Positions 56,339 through 64,000 of a stretch of 64,000 nucleotides of DNA are shown here, piece by piece. The stretch lies in NCBI RefSeq assembly GCF_001618955.1, contig NZ_LVYV01000003.1, forward strand, positions 62,001-126,000. The letters run 5' to 3'. The notes beneath the pieces are model-generated. The model saw only the letters and a list, made by a program, of their open reading frames with translations. It searched no databases and had not been told where the DNA came from. Origin of the DNA: Tardiphaga robiniae (GTDB taxonomy: Bacteria; Pseudomonadota; Alphaproteobacteria; Rhizobiales; Xanthobacteraceae). The position numbers and the translations under genes were made by a program. Each line of letters begins with the position of its first letter. Within the stretch, counting starts at the first letter, position 1.

Positions 56339-57607
56339 TCAGGCAGGCGTGAAGGTGACCGGCAGGCTCTCCAGCCCGCGCAGCGTGTTGTTGAAACGGC
56401 GCTTGGCGTCGCCGGTGATCTCGATCGACGCGACCTTGCGCGCCAGCGCTGATAGCATCACCTCACCCTCCAGACGTGCCACGAGCTGGCCGACGCACAT
56501 GTGGATGCCGGAGCCGAAGCCGACATGGCCGGACGTCTTGCGGGTGATGTCGTAGCGTTCGGGATCGGCCCAGCGGCGCGGATCGCGGTTGGCGGCGGCC
56601 AGGAACATCAGCACCTTCTCGCCTTCTCCGACACGGCAGCCGCAGATCTCGACGTCGCGGGTCGTGGTGCGGAAAAAGGTCTGCACCGGACTTTCGTAAC
56701 GCACGGCCTCCTCGAAAGCATTGCGCGCCAGCGACAGGTCGCTGCGCAGCCGCGCGAATTCTTGCGGGTAGCGCGCCAGGCAATAAACGGCAGCGCCGAT
56801 ACCGTTTACCGTCGTGTCCAGTCCTGCCGACAGCAATGAGCGCACCAGCAACGGCGCCTCGTCGGCGGTGATGTCGCCGGTGTCGACCCGCGCATGGATG
56901 CAGGCGCCGAAACCGCCGGGTGCAAGATTATCGCGTTGGCATTGCGCGGCGACATAGGCCTGATGAGGCGCTGAGCGTTCGATGGCGTCCTGGCGCAGCT
57001 GGTTCGGCGGACCGAAGGCATTGAAGACAAGACCGGCATAAGGCAGCAGGTTTTCGCGGCCCTCCTTCTGCAGTCCCATCGCATCGGGGAACACCGATAG
57101 TGGATAGGCTTCGGCAAGATCCGCGACCGCGTCGAAACTGCGCCGCTCCAGCAGTTCGTCGACCTTGGCATCGGCTGCCGCAGCGAAGCCATCGCGCAGT
57201 TGCTTCATCACCGCGGGTGACAGGACCTTGTTGAGTACCGCGCGCGTGCGCGTATGCGCCGGCGGATCGGCTTCGAGGATGAGGCTCTGCGGGCGCCACG
57301 GCTTCTCCCTGGCAAAGTCGCTGAGACCCACGCCCCGGCTCGAGCAGAACGTCGCGGGATCGTTCAGGACCGCATGAACTTCGGCATAGCGCGCGACCGC
57401 GTAGACGTTCCATTTGTCGAGATACACCACCGGCCCCGCCTGACGCAGCACCTCGTGGGTGGGGTGCGGATCGGCGAAGAAGTCCATGGCGAAGGGATCG
57501 ACGTCGAGATGGACAATGGGTTGAGACGATGCGTCGTCCGGCACGCCTCCGCCAAAGGACAGCACCGGCGGGGTGTGGGGCGATGCCGTCGTGACCGTGG
57601 CAACCAT
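56339..57607 (-). CDS. CYP199A-type cytochrome P450 (para-substituted benzoate oxidation)
   Basis: A 422-residue soluble P450. Heme ligand is Cys371 in 'HVGFGSGIHMCVGQ'; the oxygen-activating I-helix reads 'RSLLSAGLDTTVNG' with the Asp-Thr pair; 'EAVRYESPVQTFFRTTTRDV' holds the K-helix ExxR. From memory the sequence follows CYP199A2/A4 of Rhodopseudomonas palustris closely ('GPVVYLDKWNVYAVARYAEV', 'FCSSRGVGLSDF', 'NAFGPPNQLRQ'), enzymes that demethylate 4-methoxybenzoate and oxidise related para-substituted benzoates. The Arg-Ser pair preceding the I-helix, which contacts the substrate carboxylate in CYP199A4, is conserved. First gene of its operon, divergent from marR. Confidence 0.9.
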   Translation of the reverse strand: MVATVTTASPHTPPVLSFGGGVPDDASSQPIVHLDVDPFAMDFFADPHPTHEVLRQAGPVVYLDKWNVYAVARYAEVHAVLNDPATFCSSRGVGLSDFAREKPWRPQSLILEADPPAHTRTRAVLNKVLSPAVMKQLRDGFAAAADAKVDELLERRSFDAVADLAEAYPLSVFPDAMGLQKEGRENLLPYAGLVFNAFGPPNQLRQDAIERSAPHQAYVAAQCQRDNLAPGGFGACIHARVDTGDITADEAPLLVRSLLSAGLDTTVNGIGAAVYCLARYPQEFARLRSDLSLARNAFEEAVRYESPVQTFFRTTTRDVEICGCRVGEGEKVLMFLAAANRDPRRWADPERYDITRKTSGHVGFGSGIHMCVGQLVARLEGEVMLSALARKVASIEITGDAKRRFNNTLRGLESLPVTFTPA

Positions 57608-57720
57608 GTGAACCTCCCATATTTTCTTGTTGGCAATTGTGGCTGCGTGTCTCTATTCCTCAGGACCACGTGATCTCGCCGATTTCGACGACGTCACGCT
57701 GGCAGGCAGGATCGTGGTGC

Positions 57721-58269
57721 ATGAGCAAGAATGGATCGGGCAAGACGGTTCGAAAGCCCGCCAAGGCGAAAGCGACAAAGGTCAATGTCCGGACTGTCGC
57801 CGCGAGAGCCCCTGCTTCCAAAGGCGGGCAGTTGCTCGATCTCGAGCGCTATGTGCCGGCCTTTATCACCTTCATTGCGAACAAGCTGTCGCGCAACGCG
57901 ACCGTGCTCTATCAGAAGCGCTTTGGCGTGAACGTCACCGAATGGCGCATCATGTCGCTGCTGGCGATCGAGCCCGGCATTCCCGCCTCGCGCATCTGCC
58001 ACGTCATCGGCTTCGACAAGGGACCGGTCAGCCGCACGCTTGCCTTGCTGGAAGAGCGCGGCCTGGTCGCCATCAATGCCGACCCGGACGACGCGCGCAC
58101 CCACTCGATTACGCTGACCACGAAGGGTCGCACGACCCATGACGCCGTCATCGTGACCGCGCTGGAACGCGAACGAAAGCTGCTGTCCTGTCTGGATGAA
58201 AGCGAACGCGAAGTACTGATCGACTTGCTGCGACGCATTCACAGCAATCTCGGCGCTGTGACCGGCTAA
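57721..58269 (+). CDS. MarR-family transcriptional regulator
   Basis: The 182-residue protein has a basic N-terminal extension (1-35) and a MarR winged helix: 'VTEWRIMSLLAIEPGIPASR', recognition helix 'GFDKGPVSRTLALLEERGLV' and wing 'INADPDDARTHSITLTTKGR'. MarR proteins are usually released from DNA by aromatic carboxylates. Divergent from the P450 operon, so it is the likely local regulator of it. I use the ATG at 57721 (AGGA upstream); longer in-frame starts would extend into the promoter region. Confidence 0.9.
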   Translation: MSKNGSGKTVRKPAKAKATKVNVRTVAARAPASKGGQLLDLERYVPAFITFIANKLSRNATVLYQKRFGVNVTEWRIMSLLAIEPGIPASRICHVIGFDKGPVSRTLALLEERGLVAINADPDDARTHSITLTTKGRTTHDAVIVTALERERKLLSCLDESEREVLIDLLRRIHSNLGAVTG

Positions 58270-58399
58270 GCCGGCACGGACCGCGCACGCAGCATCAAGC
58301 GCTGTCCCGCACAAGCGGTCCACCATCGTTCCTCTCCCTGCGGGGCGCGGCAGTTGACTGCTCTCGGTAACGCCTCTTTGGAAAGGCTCTCACGAATTA

Positions 58400-58413
58400 G
58401 TTGCCTAGGCAAC
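58400..58413. promoter_or_regulatory. Perfect palindrome GTTGCCTAGGCAAC, MarR-type operator candidate
   Basis: The 14-base perfect palindrome, extended imperfectly as TTAGTTGCC / GGCAACAAA, has the TTGCC-TAGGCAA form often bound by MarR-type dimers. It lies 131 bp after the marR stop and about 100 bp before the HAD gene, in a 246-bp gap without other features. I did not find the complete palindrome in the P450-marR promoter gap, where only a partial TTGTTGGCAA half-site occurs near 57627-57636. Confidence 0.5.
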
Positions 58414-58515
58414 AAAAAAATATCGGGACGGTTTGTCACGAGGGCGCAAGGATTTTCTGCCATCATCCGCTAACCTGCGCCGCAACATGTTCAATCGTTG
58501 AGCCAAGGGATACAG

Positions 58516-59142
58516 ATGACGATGCCGCTTACGCCAAATTCCGCCGACGCCCTGCTGTTCGATCTCGGCCGCGTCGTGCTGGATATCGATTTCACGCGCG
58601 TGCTGAAGATCTGGTCGGACTATGCGCATTGTGCACCGAACGACATCGTGAGCCGGTTTGCACGCGGTGACGTCTATATGCGACACGAGCGCGGCGAGAT
58701 TTCCGACGACGCATTCTTTGCGCATCTGCACGACACACTCGGTATCGATCTGACGCCGGCACAATTTCTCGAAGGCTGGAATGCGATCTTCGTCGGAGAG
58801 ATGCCGGGCATCGCCGAACTCCTCGCGCATGCCTCGAAGCGCTGGCCGCTTTACGCGTTCTCAAACACCAATGTCGCGCATGTCACGCATTTCTCGGAAC
58901 ACCATGCCGATCTGCTCAGTCACTTCCGTACGGTGTTTCTGTCGTCCTCGATCGGACTTCGCAAGCCCGATGCAAAATCCTATGAGCACGTCATCTCGGA
59001 AATCGGCGTCCCCGCCGACCGCATCGTGTTCTTCGACGATCTTGCCGATAATATCGACGCTGCCCGTGCTTGCGGATTGCAGGCCGTCCACGTCACCTCG
59101 CCGACATCCGTCGCCGAGGCGCTCAAGGCACTCGGGCTTTAA
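58516..59142 (+). CDS. HAD-superfamily phosphatase (YihX-like)
   Basis: The 208-residue protein shows HAD motif I as 'ALLFDLGRVVLDIDFTRVLK' (nucleophile Asp; DLG variant as in YihX-type sugar phosphatases), motif II/III 'LYAFSNTN' and 'SIGLRKPDAKSYEHVI', and motif IV 'IVFFDDLADNIDAARACGLQ'. Cap is the small helical type. Substrate probably a phosphorylated sugar or related metabolite, not known. Start ATG at 58516 has AAGGGA five bases upstream. Its last four bases overlap the convergent cbtA gene. Confidence 0.88.
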   Translation: MTMPLTPNSADALLFDLGRVVLDIDFTRVLKIWSDYAHCAPNDIVSRFARGDVYMRHERGEISDDAFFAHLHDTLGIDLTPAQFLEGWNAIFVGEMPGIAELLAHASKRWPLYAFSNTNVAHVTHFSEHHADLLSHFRTVFLSSSIGLRKPDAKSYEHVISEIGVPADRIVFFDDLADNIDAARACGLQAVHVTSPTSVAEALKALGL

Positions 59143-59864
59143 GCCCGCGAGATGCGCTGGAAGGCGACGCTGGTGAGCACGCCGAGCAGTGCCCAGAACA
59201 GCAGGCTGGTCAGCGTCGCTGCAACGACGAAACTGTGCGACAGGGCTTCCGGGACATCGGTATGGCCCGCAGGTGCCTGCGGTGCCCCGATCAGATGAGG
59301 CAGCACGATCAGGCCGAGGCCGAGAATGGCGGCCCATGACGCCTTGCGGAACACCAGCAGGCCGAGCCCCGCCGCAGTGGCGCAGGCGGTGCCGATCCAC
59401 CATGTCTGACGCAGTGCGAGATCGGCGACAGGCATGCCGGGCAATTCCGGCGGCAGGCCGAGGCCGGGCGCCGCCGTGAAGATAACGAAACCGCCTAGGC
59501 CCCAGAACAGCCCTTCCCGCCAACTCACGGTCCGGCCACGCAGCGCGAAGACACCGGCCAGCAGCAGCGCGAAACCGATGGCGGTCAGGATGTTGGCGCC
59601 CGTGGTGAAGGCATTGCGTTGCAAGCCCTCGGCGGGCTCCCATTCGGCCTCATGGCTATGGGCGGCGGCGCCATGGTCGTGCGTATGGGCGGGCTGCGCG
59701 GCAGCCGTCGGCGCAACAGCAGCCGGAGCTTCCGCCTTGCGCTCATAAACTTCGCTTTTCTGGATCAGGGGAATGGTCCCGACCATCTGGGCGCCGGTGA
59801 TGGCAGCGCCAGTGATCACGCCAGCCAGCGCTGCCGAGAAGACGATCGACCTGAAAACTGACAT
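59139..59864 (-). CDS. cbtA: Cobalt transporter subunit CbtA
   Basis: A 241-residue membrane protein with about five helices; after the first helix lies a His-rich loop ('HTHDHGAAAHSHEAEWEPAE') that probably captures the metal. The pattern and the partner CbtB identify the CbtAB family, predicted cobalt importers linked to vitamin B12 synthesis. Metal specificity is by family, not proven here. cbtB precedes it by three bases. No cobalamin riboswitch is visible upstream. Confidence 0.9.
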   Translation of the reverse strand: MSVFRSIVFSAALAGVITGAAITGAQMVGTIPLIQKSEVYERKAEAPAAVAPTAAAQPAHTHDHGAAAHSHEAEWEPAEGLQRNAFTTGANILTAIGFALLLAGVFALRGRTVSWREGLFWGLGGFVIFTAAPGLGLPPELPGMPVADLALRQTWWIGTACATAAGLGLLVFRKASWAAILGLGLIVLPHLIGAPQAPAGHTDVPEALSHSFVVAATLTSLLFWALLGVLTSVAFQRISRA

Positions 59865-59867
59865 GTC

Positions 59868-60050
59868 TTAGTGGCAGGGAAACGCGTTGGCGTGGCGCGT
59901 GTCATGGGCCGCATTGTGGACGGCGCTGATATGCGAGAAGCCGACCACACCGACGATGAACAGACCGAGCGCCATGGCCAGAACGGCCTGCACGACGACA
60001 TTGACGTCGGTGGTGATGGCGGAGATCTGGGCGGTCTGGGTCTGTTGCAT
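59868..60050 (-). CDS. cbtB: Cobalt transporter subunit CbtB
   Basis: A 60-residue protein with one membrane helix ('VVVQAVLAMALGLFIVGVVG', about 19-38) and a C-terminal His cluster 'HISAVHNAAHDTRHANAFPCH'-like with several metal-binding histidines and a terminal Cys-His. This is the CbtB family. Start ATG at 60050 follows GAGGA by about seven bases; a frame to 60077 would add nine residues with no ribosome site. Coupled to cbtA three bases later. Confidence 0.88.
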   Translation of the reverse strand: MQQTQTAQISAITTDVNVVVQAVLAMALGLFIVGVVGFSHISAVHNAAHDTRHANAFPCH

Positions 60051-60107
60051 CGGAATCCTCGCGAAATAGACGGTCAATTTAGCCGAGTTGCACCGGCGGC
60101 GCGACCG

Positions 60108-60398
60108 TTAATTTTGCATCGCGCGGGCGAGATCGCGGCTGGTCAGATGAAAATTCGCATCCGCCGCCACCGACGCACGCACGAGCTTGGCGCTGGCCGC
60201 CGCCTGGAACACCGCTCTGTGGTCTTGAAAATAGGCTGCGCATTCCTCCGGCGACGGGTAGCGCCGGAGCAGCGTACGGAACGCGTGACGGTGCACCATG
60301 CACAGCCCGCGATGGCCGGACGGCCGGAATGCCAGCGCATCGACATCTGCCCGCCAGACAGGCGCTTCATCGGCGGTTGCGGCGTGGTTGTCGGTCAT
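60108..60398 (-). CDS. Conserved hypothetical protein next to cbtBA
   Basis: A 96-residue basic protein with 'AFRPSGHRGLCMVHRHAFRT', a His- and Arg-rich stretch including one Cys, and a helical C-terminal half 'FQDHRAVFQAAASAKLVRAS'. No known domain recognised. It is the first gene of a likely three-gene operon with cbtB and cbtA (57-bp gap). Residues His/Cys could bind metal, but this is only suggested by the company it keeps. Confidence 0.65.
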   Translation of the reverse strand: MTDNHAATADEAPVWRADVDALAFRPSGHRGLCMVHRHAFRTLLRRYPSPEECAAYFQDHRAVFQAAASAKLVRASVAADANFHLTSRDLARAMQN

Positions 60399-60506
60399 GA
60401 TCGCCGATGTCTACCGTGTTTCCCTGCCCTGCCAAAGCGCCGGTGGTTTTGCGTCCGCTCCCGCTCTCCGCTATGACGGGCGCCCACACTGCCGGAGATC
60501 CCCGCG

Positions 60507-61715
60507 ATGGCCCTGATGCCGGTTACCGATGCCATGGCCGCTATTCTCGCGGGCGCCGATGCGCTGCCTGAGGAGATGGTGCCGCTGGAAGACGCGTTCC
60601 ACCGCGTGCTCGCCCGCGACATCGCTTCGCTGCGCACCCAGCCACCGGAGCCCATGTCAGCGATGGACGGCTATGCTGTGCGCGCCGCCGATGCGACTTT
60701 GGGTGCCAAGCTCCGCGTCATCGGCGAGATCGCCGCAGGCAAGCCGTTCGACCGCCCGCTGCAGACCGGTGAAGCTCTGCGAATCTTCACCGGCGGCGTG
60801 CTGCCCGCTGGCGCCGACGCCGTCGTAATCCAGGAAGACACAACGCGCGATGGCGACGTCGTCGGGATCAACGAAGCTGCAATTTCCGGCAAGCATATCC
60901 GCCCTGCCGGCGTCGATTTCAACGAAGGTGATGTCCTGCTGCGCGCCGGCACCCGCCTCACCGATCGCGATCTGGCGCTTGCTGCCGGCATGAACCATCC
61001 GTCACTGCCCGTGCGGCGACGGCCGATCGTTGCGGTGCTTGCCACCGGCGACGAACTGGTAATGCCCGGTGCGGTCCCCGGCCCCGGCCAGATCGTGCTC
61101 TCCAATGGCTTCGCACTGCGTGCACTGGCCCGAGCCGAAGGCGCCGAGGTGATCGATCTCGGTATCGCCGTCGACACGCTGGAGGCGACCACATCAGCCA
61201 TTCAGCGCGCGATCGATCTGAAGGCCGACGTGCTGATCACCACCGGCGGCGCGTCGGTTGGCGACCACGACCTCGTGCAGCAATCCCTGATCAATGCCGG
61301 CGTCGAGATGGCGTTCTGGCGCATCGCCATGCGGCCGGGCAAACCGATGATGCACGGACGCCGCCAGGACATGCGCGTCATCGGCCTGCCCGGCAATCCC
61401 GTCTCGTCGTATGTCTGCGGCTTCCTGTTCATGGTGCCGCTGCTGCGCGCGCTGTCCGGCCGAATCGAGGTCGCTCACGCGCTCGAACCCGCGGTGCTCG
61501 GCCGCGACCTCGCAGCCAACGACCAGCGCGAGGATTACCTGCGCACGCGCCTGGAAACCCGCGCCGACGGCACCGTGGTGGCGACGCCGGTGATGAAACA
61601 GGACTCGTCGCTGCTAGGAAATCTGGCTGTTGCCGAAGGACTTCTGATCCGCAAGCCATTCGCTCCCGCCGCCGCCGCTGGCGATTCCTGCGCGATCATG
61701 CGACTGCCTGTTTAA
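60507..61715 (+). CDS. moeA: Molybdopterin molybdenumtransferase MoeA
   Basis: MoeA inserts molybdate into adenylylated molybdopterin. The 402-residue protein contains 'PPEPMSAMDGYAVRAADATL' (domain I), 'IFTGGVLPAGADAVVIQEDT', the MoCF signature 'VLITTGGASVGDHDLVQQSL' and 'GRRQDMRVIGLPGNPVSSYV' with the domain IV beta-barrel at the C-terminus ending 'GDSCAIMRLPV'. Start at 60507 with GGAGA eight bases upstream. Divergent from the cbtBA operon. Confidence 0.97.
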   Translation: MALMPVTDAMAAILAGADALPEEMVPLEDAFHRVLARDIASLRTQPPEPMSAMDGYAVRAADATLGAKLRVIGEIAAGKPFDRPLQTGEALRIFTGGVLPAGADAVVIQEDTTRDGDVVGINEAAISGKHIRPAGVDFNEGDVLLRAGTRLTDRDLALAAGMNHPSLPVRRRPIVAVLATGDELVMPGAVPGPGQIVLSNGFALRALARAEGAEVIDLGIAVDTLEATTSAIQRAIDLKADVLITTGGASVGDHDLVQQSLINAGVEMAFWRIAMRPGKPMMHGRRQDMRVIGLPGNPVSSYVCGFLFMVPLLRALSGRIEVAHALEPAVLGRDLAANDQREDYLRTRLETRADGTVVATPVMKQDSSLLGNLAVAEGLLIRKPFAPAAAAGDSCAIMRLPV

Positions 61716-61834
61716 AGGCCGAGATGCGCGATGGAATGCCGGGCCACCGGAACTTCCGCCGCGCGGCATGTTCTCTGAGCTTTTTTCTGACTGAGATACC
61801 TTAACGCGGCTTCAGTCACTGAATTGTCACGTAA

Positions 61835-61854
61835 CGCAGCGAGACATCGCTGCG
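61835..61854. other. Small perfect hairpin just upstream of the decarboxylase start
   Basis: CGCAGCG-AGACAT-CGCTGCG, a seven-base-pair stem with a six-base loop, ends 19 bp before the decarboxylase ATG. It is close enough to affect translation or be a protein-binding site. No known riboswitch or attenuator matches. Confidence 0.3.
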
Positions 61855-61873
61855 AAACAAGATCGGTGCACAA

Positions 61874-64000
61874 ATGGACTATTTCAAACGCTTCAATTTC
61901 CTGTTTGCGATGCCAACATTCGACGCCGACGATCTCGAGGGCATTCGCCTCAATCAGATCGTCGATGAGATCGAGCGTTCCGGCTTCGAGGTCGTCAAGG
62001 CGCGCAAGCTCGAAGACGCCACGATCGCGGTCCAGACCGACGCGGCGATCGGCTGCATGGTGGTCGACTGGGGCAAGAAGGGCCTCGAGGGCAAGACCGC
62101 GGCGCTGATCAACCTGATGCGCAAACGGGGCCTCGACTTCCCCATCATCCTGCTGATCCGTCGCAAGCGGTTTGAAGACGTCCCGGTCGAGGTGCTCGAT
62201 TTCATCGACGGCTATGTCTTCCTGTCTGAGGAAACCCCGCCGTTCATCGCCAAGAATCTCATTAGCCGGTTGAAGCAATATGCCGAGACACTGAAGACGC
62301 CGTTCTTCGGCGCGCTGGTCGACTATGCCGAGGAAGGCAACCAGCTCTGGACCTGCCCGGGCCACAATGGCGGCGTGTTCTACAGCCGCAGCCCGATCGG
62401 CCGCGTGTTCATGGAACATCTCGGCGAAGCCGTGTTTCGCGACGACCTCGACAATTCGGTGCTCGATCTCGGCGATCTGCTGACCCATGAGGGGCCTGCG
62501 CTGCAGGCGCAGAAGGAAGCCGCGCAGATCTTCGGGGCGGAGAAAACCTATTTCGTGCTCAACGGCACCTCGACCTCCAACAAGGTCGCGCTATCGGCTC
62601 TGGTCACCGATGGCGATCTGGTGCTGTTCGATCGCAACAACCACAAGGCGGCCCTGCACGGCGCATTGATGATTTCAGGCGGTGTGCCGATCTATGTGCC
62701 AACGACGCGCAATCCCTGGGGCCTGATCGGCCCGATGAACTGGGATGCGCTCGACGAGGACGCGCTACGCGAGCGCATCCGTATCAACCCGCTCGTCACG
62801 GATCCCGAGGCCTGGAAACGCCCGCGCCCGTTCCGCGTCGCCGTGGTCGAACAGTGCACCTATGACGGCACCATCTACAGCGCCGAGATGATCATCGCGC
62901 GCATCGGCCATCTCTGCGATTATATCCTGTTCGACGAAGCCTGGGCCGGCTTCATGAAATTCCATCCGCTCTATGCCGGCCGCTTCGCCATGGGGCTCAA
63001 GGAGCTTGGCCCGGATTCGCCGGGTATCATCGCGACGCAGTCAACCCACAAGCAGCTCGCGAGCTTCTCTCAGGCGTCGCAGATCCACATGAAGGATCGG
63101 CACATCCGCGGGCAGAAGCGCCGCGTCGAGCATCGGCGCTTCAATGAAAGCTTCATGCAGCACGCCTCGACCTCGCCGTTCTACCCGCTGTTCGCGTCAT
63201 TGGATGTCGGCGCGCAGATGATGAAGGGCCGTTCTGGCGAAGTGTTGTGGGACGACACGATCCGGCTCGGCATCGAGCTGCGCAAGAAGATGCGCGCGGT
63301 GCGCCGCGAATTCGAGGAGAAGGAAACCCGCGCCGAGCGTCGCTGGTTCTTCGAACCCTTCGTGCCCGAGCGCGTCGCGATTCCCGACGCAGCCAGCGAA
63401 GGCGCTGTTCACAATGTGCCCTGGGAAAGCATCGGCACTGACCAGCTGGCCACCAATCCGGCTTATTGGCAGCTCGCGCCTGACGCCGCCTGGCATGGCT
63501 TCCCCGGCATGGAAGCCGGTTTCACCATGACCGATCCCAACAAGCTGACAGTGCTGACACCCGGCTTCGACCGCACCACCGGCGGCTATGCGGAACACGG
63601 CATCCCTGCTCCGGTGGTGGCGCAGTTCCTGCGCGAGAACCGCATCGTGCCGGAGAAAAACGACCTTAACTCGTTGCTCTTCCTGCTGACGCCCGGCGTG
63701 GAGGCTAGCAAGGCCGGCACGCTGATCAGCGGTCTCGTGGCGTTCAAGAAACTACACGACGACAACGCACTGCTTGAAGACGTCATCCCGGAATTCGCCA
63801 GGCGCAGGCCCGCGCGTTATGCGGGCATACGCCTGCGGGATCTGTGCGGCGACATGCACCGGTTCTTCCGCGAGGCCAATGTGAGCGAACTTCAGACCAG
63901 GCAATTCTCCGCCGACCATCTGCCGGAGATCGCCATGTCGCCGCACGATGCGGCCCGCTGTCTGGTGCGTAACGACGTCGACTACCTTCCCATCGACGAG
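61874..64000 (+). CDS. Orn/Lys/Arg decarboxylase class I, PLP-dependent (C-terminus beyond window)
   Basis: 709 codons without a stop; relatives are about 750-790. Order: N-terminal receiver-like wing domain (about 1-135), then the fold-type I PLP domain with the cofactor Lys393 in 'ATQSTHKQLASFSQASQIHM', 'ILFDEAWAGFMKFHP' and 'TCPGHNGGVFYSRSPIGRVF', then the C-terminal domain ending past the edge. It makes a polyamine or cadaverine from a basic amino acid; Arg, Lys or Orn preference cannot be read here. The ribosome site at 61874 is weak, so the start is probable rather than certain. Downstream of moeA by 158 bp. Confidence 0.93.
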   Translation, partial: MDYFKRFNFLFAMPTFDADDLEGIRLNQIVDEIERSGFEVVKARKLEDATIAVQTDAAIGCMVVDWGKKGLEGKTAALINLMRKRGLDFPIILLIRRKRFEDVPVEVLDFIDGYVFLSEETPPFIAKNLISRLKQYAETLKTPFFGALVDYAEEGNQLWTCPGHNGGVFYSRSPIGRVFMEHLGEAVFRDDLDNSVLDLGDLLTHEGPALQAQKEAAQIFGAEKTYFVLNGTSTSNKVALSALVTDGDLVLFDRNNHKAALHGALMISGGVPIYVPTTRNPWGLIGPMNWDALDEDALRERIRINPLVTDPEAWKRPRPFRVAVVEQCTYDGTIYSAEMIIARIGHLCDYILFDEAWAGFMKFHPLYAGRFAMGLKELGPDSPGIIATQSTHKQLASFSQASQIHMKDRHIRGQKRRVEHRRFNESFMQHASTSPFYPLFASLDVGAQMMKGRSGEVLWDDTIRLGIELRKKMRAVRREFEEKETRAERRWFFEPFVPERVAIPDAASEGAVHNVPWESIGTDQLATNPAYWQLAPDAAWHGFPGMEAGFTMTDPNKLTVLTPGFDRTTGGYAEHGIPAPVVAQFLRENRIVPEKNDLNSLLFLLTPGVEASKAGTLISGLVAFKKLHDDNALLEDVIPEFARRRPARYAGIRLRDLCGDMHRFFREANVSELQTRQFSADHLPEIAMSPHDAARCLVRNDVDYLPIDE

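Noticed and set aside
60051..60110. Cobalamin riboswitch before cbtB
   Set aside because: The gap is only about 60 bp and no conserved B12-box-like sequence is visible.

Overview
The window is high-GC alphaproteobacterial chromosome. Gene content and order point to the Bradyrhizobium/Rhodopseudomonas group (Nitrobacteraceae, formerly Bradyrhizobiaceae). Pointers are the tatCBA-scpBA-nagZ-SPOR-argS block, a pyruvate dehydrogenase operon whose E1-beta subunit carries its own lipoyl domain, a CYP199A-type cytochrome P450 with its ferredoxin, and REP-type palindromes typical of these genomes. It is a single-organism, mostly housekeeping region; I see no phage, plasmid, rRNA, tRNA or CRISPR.

Layout. 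1-9.5 kb (mostly minus strand): Tat protein export (tatC cut by the window edge, tatB, tatA), condensin partners scpB/scpA, nagZ, a SPOR-domain envelope protein, argS, dgt; then erpA divergently. 9.9-15 kb: an RND efflux pump (adaptor plus inner-membrane pump) with an exported amidohydrolase. 15.2-17.8 kb: exonuclease III, a Sel1-repeat protein, an internally deleted relic of ilvD and a small CxxC protein. 17.9-24.5 kb: lpdA, a membrane protein, pdhC, a DUF5076 gene, pdhB, pdhA, ftsB. 24.6-35.2 kb is more accessory: FMN reductase, secreted caspase-like protein, LysE exporter, a four-gene operon (membrane hydrolase, isoprenylcysteine-methyltransferase-like protein, reductase, MFS), a secreted hydrolase and an RTX-type glycoside hydrolase. 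35.4-48.1 kb: eno, queF, a REP-associated transposase between two REPINs, an MFS gene, kdsA, a NIPSNAP protein, a secreted PAAR-like protein followed by a secreted TPR-CHAT protease, an acetylpolyamine-amidohydrolase-like protein, pyrG, secG, tpiA. 48.2-53.8 kb: two small stress/envelope genes, ppiD, trpD, trpC, moaC. 53.8-60.4 kb: an accessory block (H-NS-like protein, small membrane protein, ABC binding protein-ferredoxin-CYP199A operon with a divergent MarR regulator, HAD phosphatase, CbtAB cobalt transporter). The end holds moeA and most of an Orn/Lys/Arg decarboxylase.

How the genes work together. Envelope biogenesis is prominent (Tat, SecG, PpiD, SPOR, NagZ, KdsA, FtsB). Central carbon flow is represented by TpiA, enolase and the complete PDH complex. 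MoaC and MoeA belong to molybdenum cofactor synthesis. The CYP199A cluster probably oxidises para-substituted benzoates.

The most unusual locus is 40.7-43.8 kb. There, a signal-peptide-bearing protein made of three PAAR-like repeats lies 12 bp upstream of a signal-peptide-bearing CHAT-family protease, with no type VI secretion genes in the window. I propose this as the best candidate for an undescribed system; its function is unknown.
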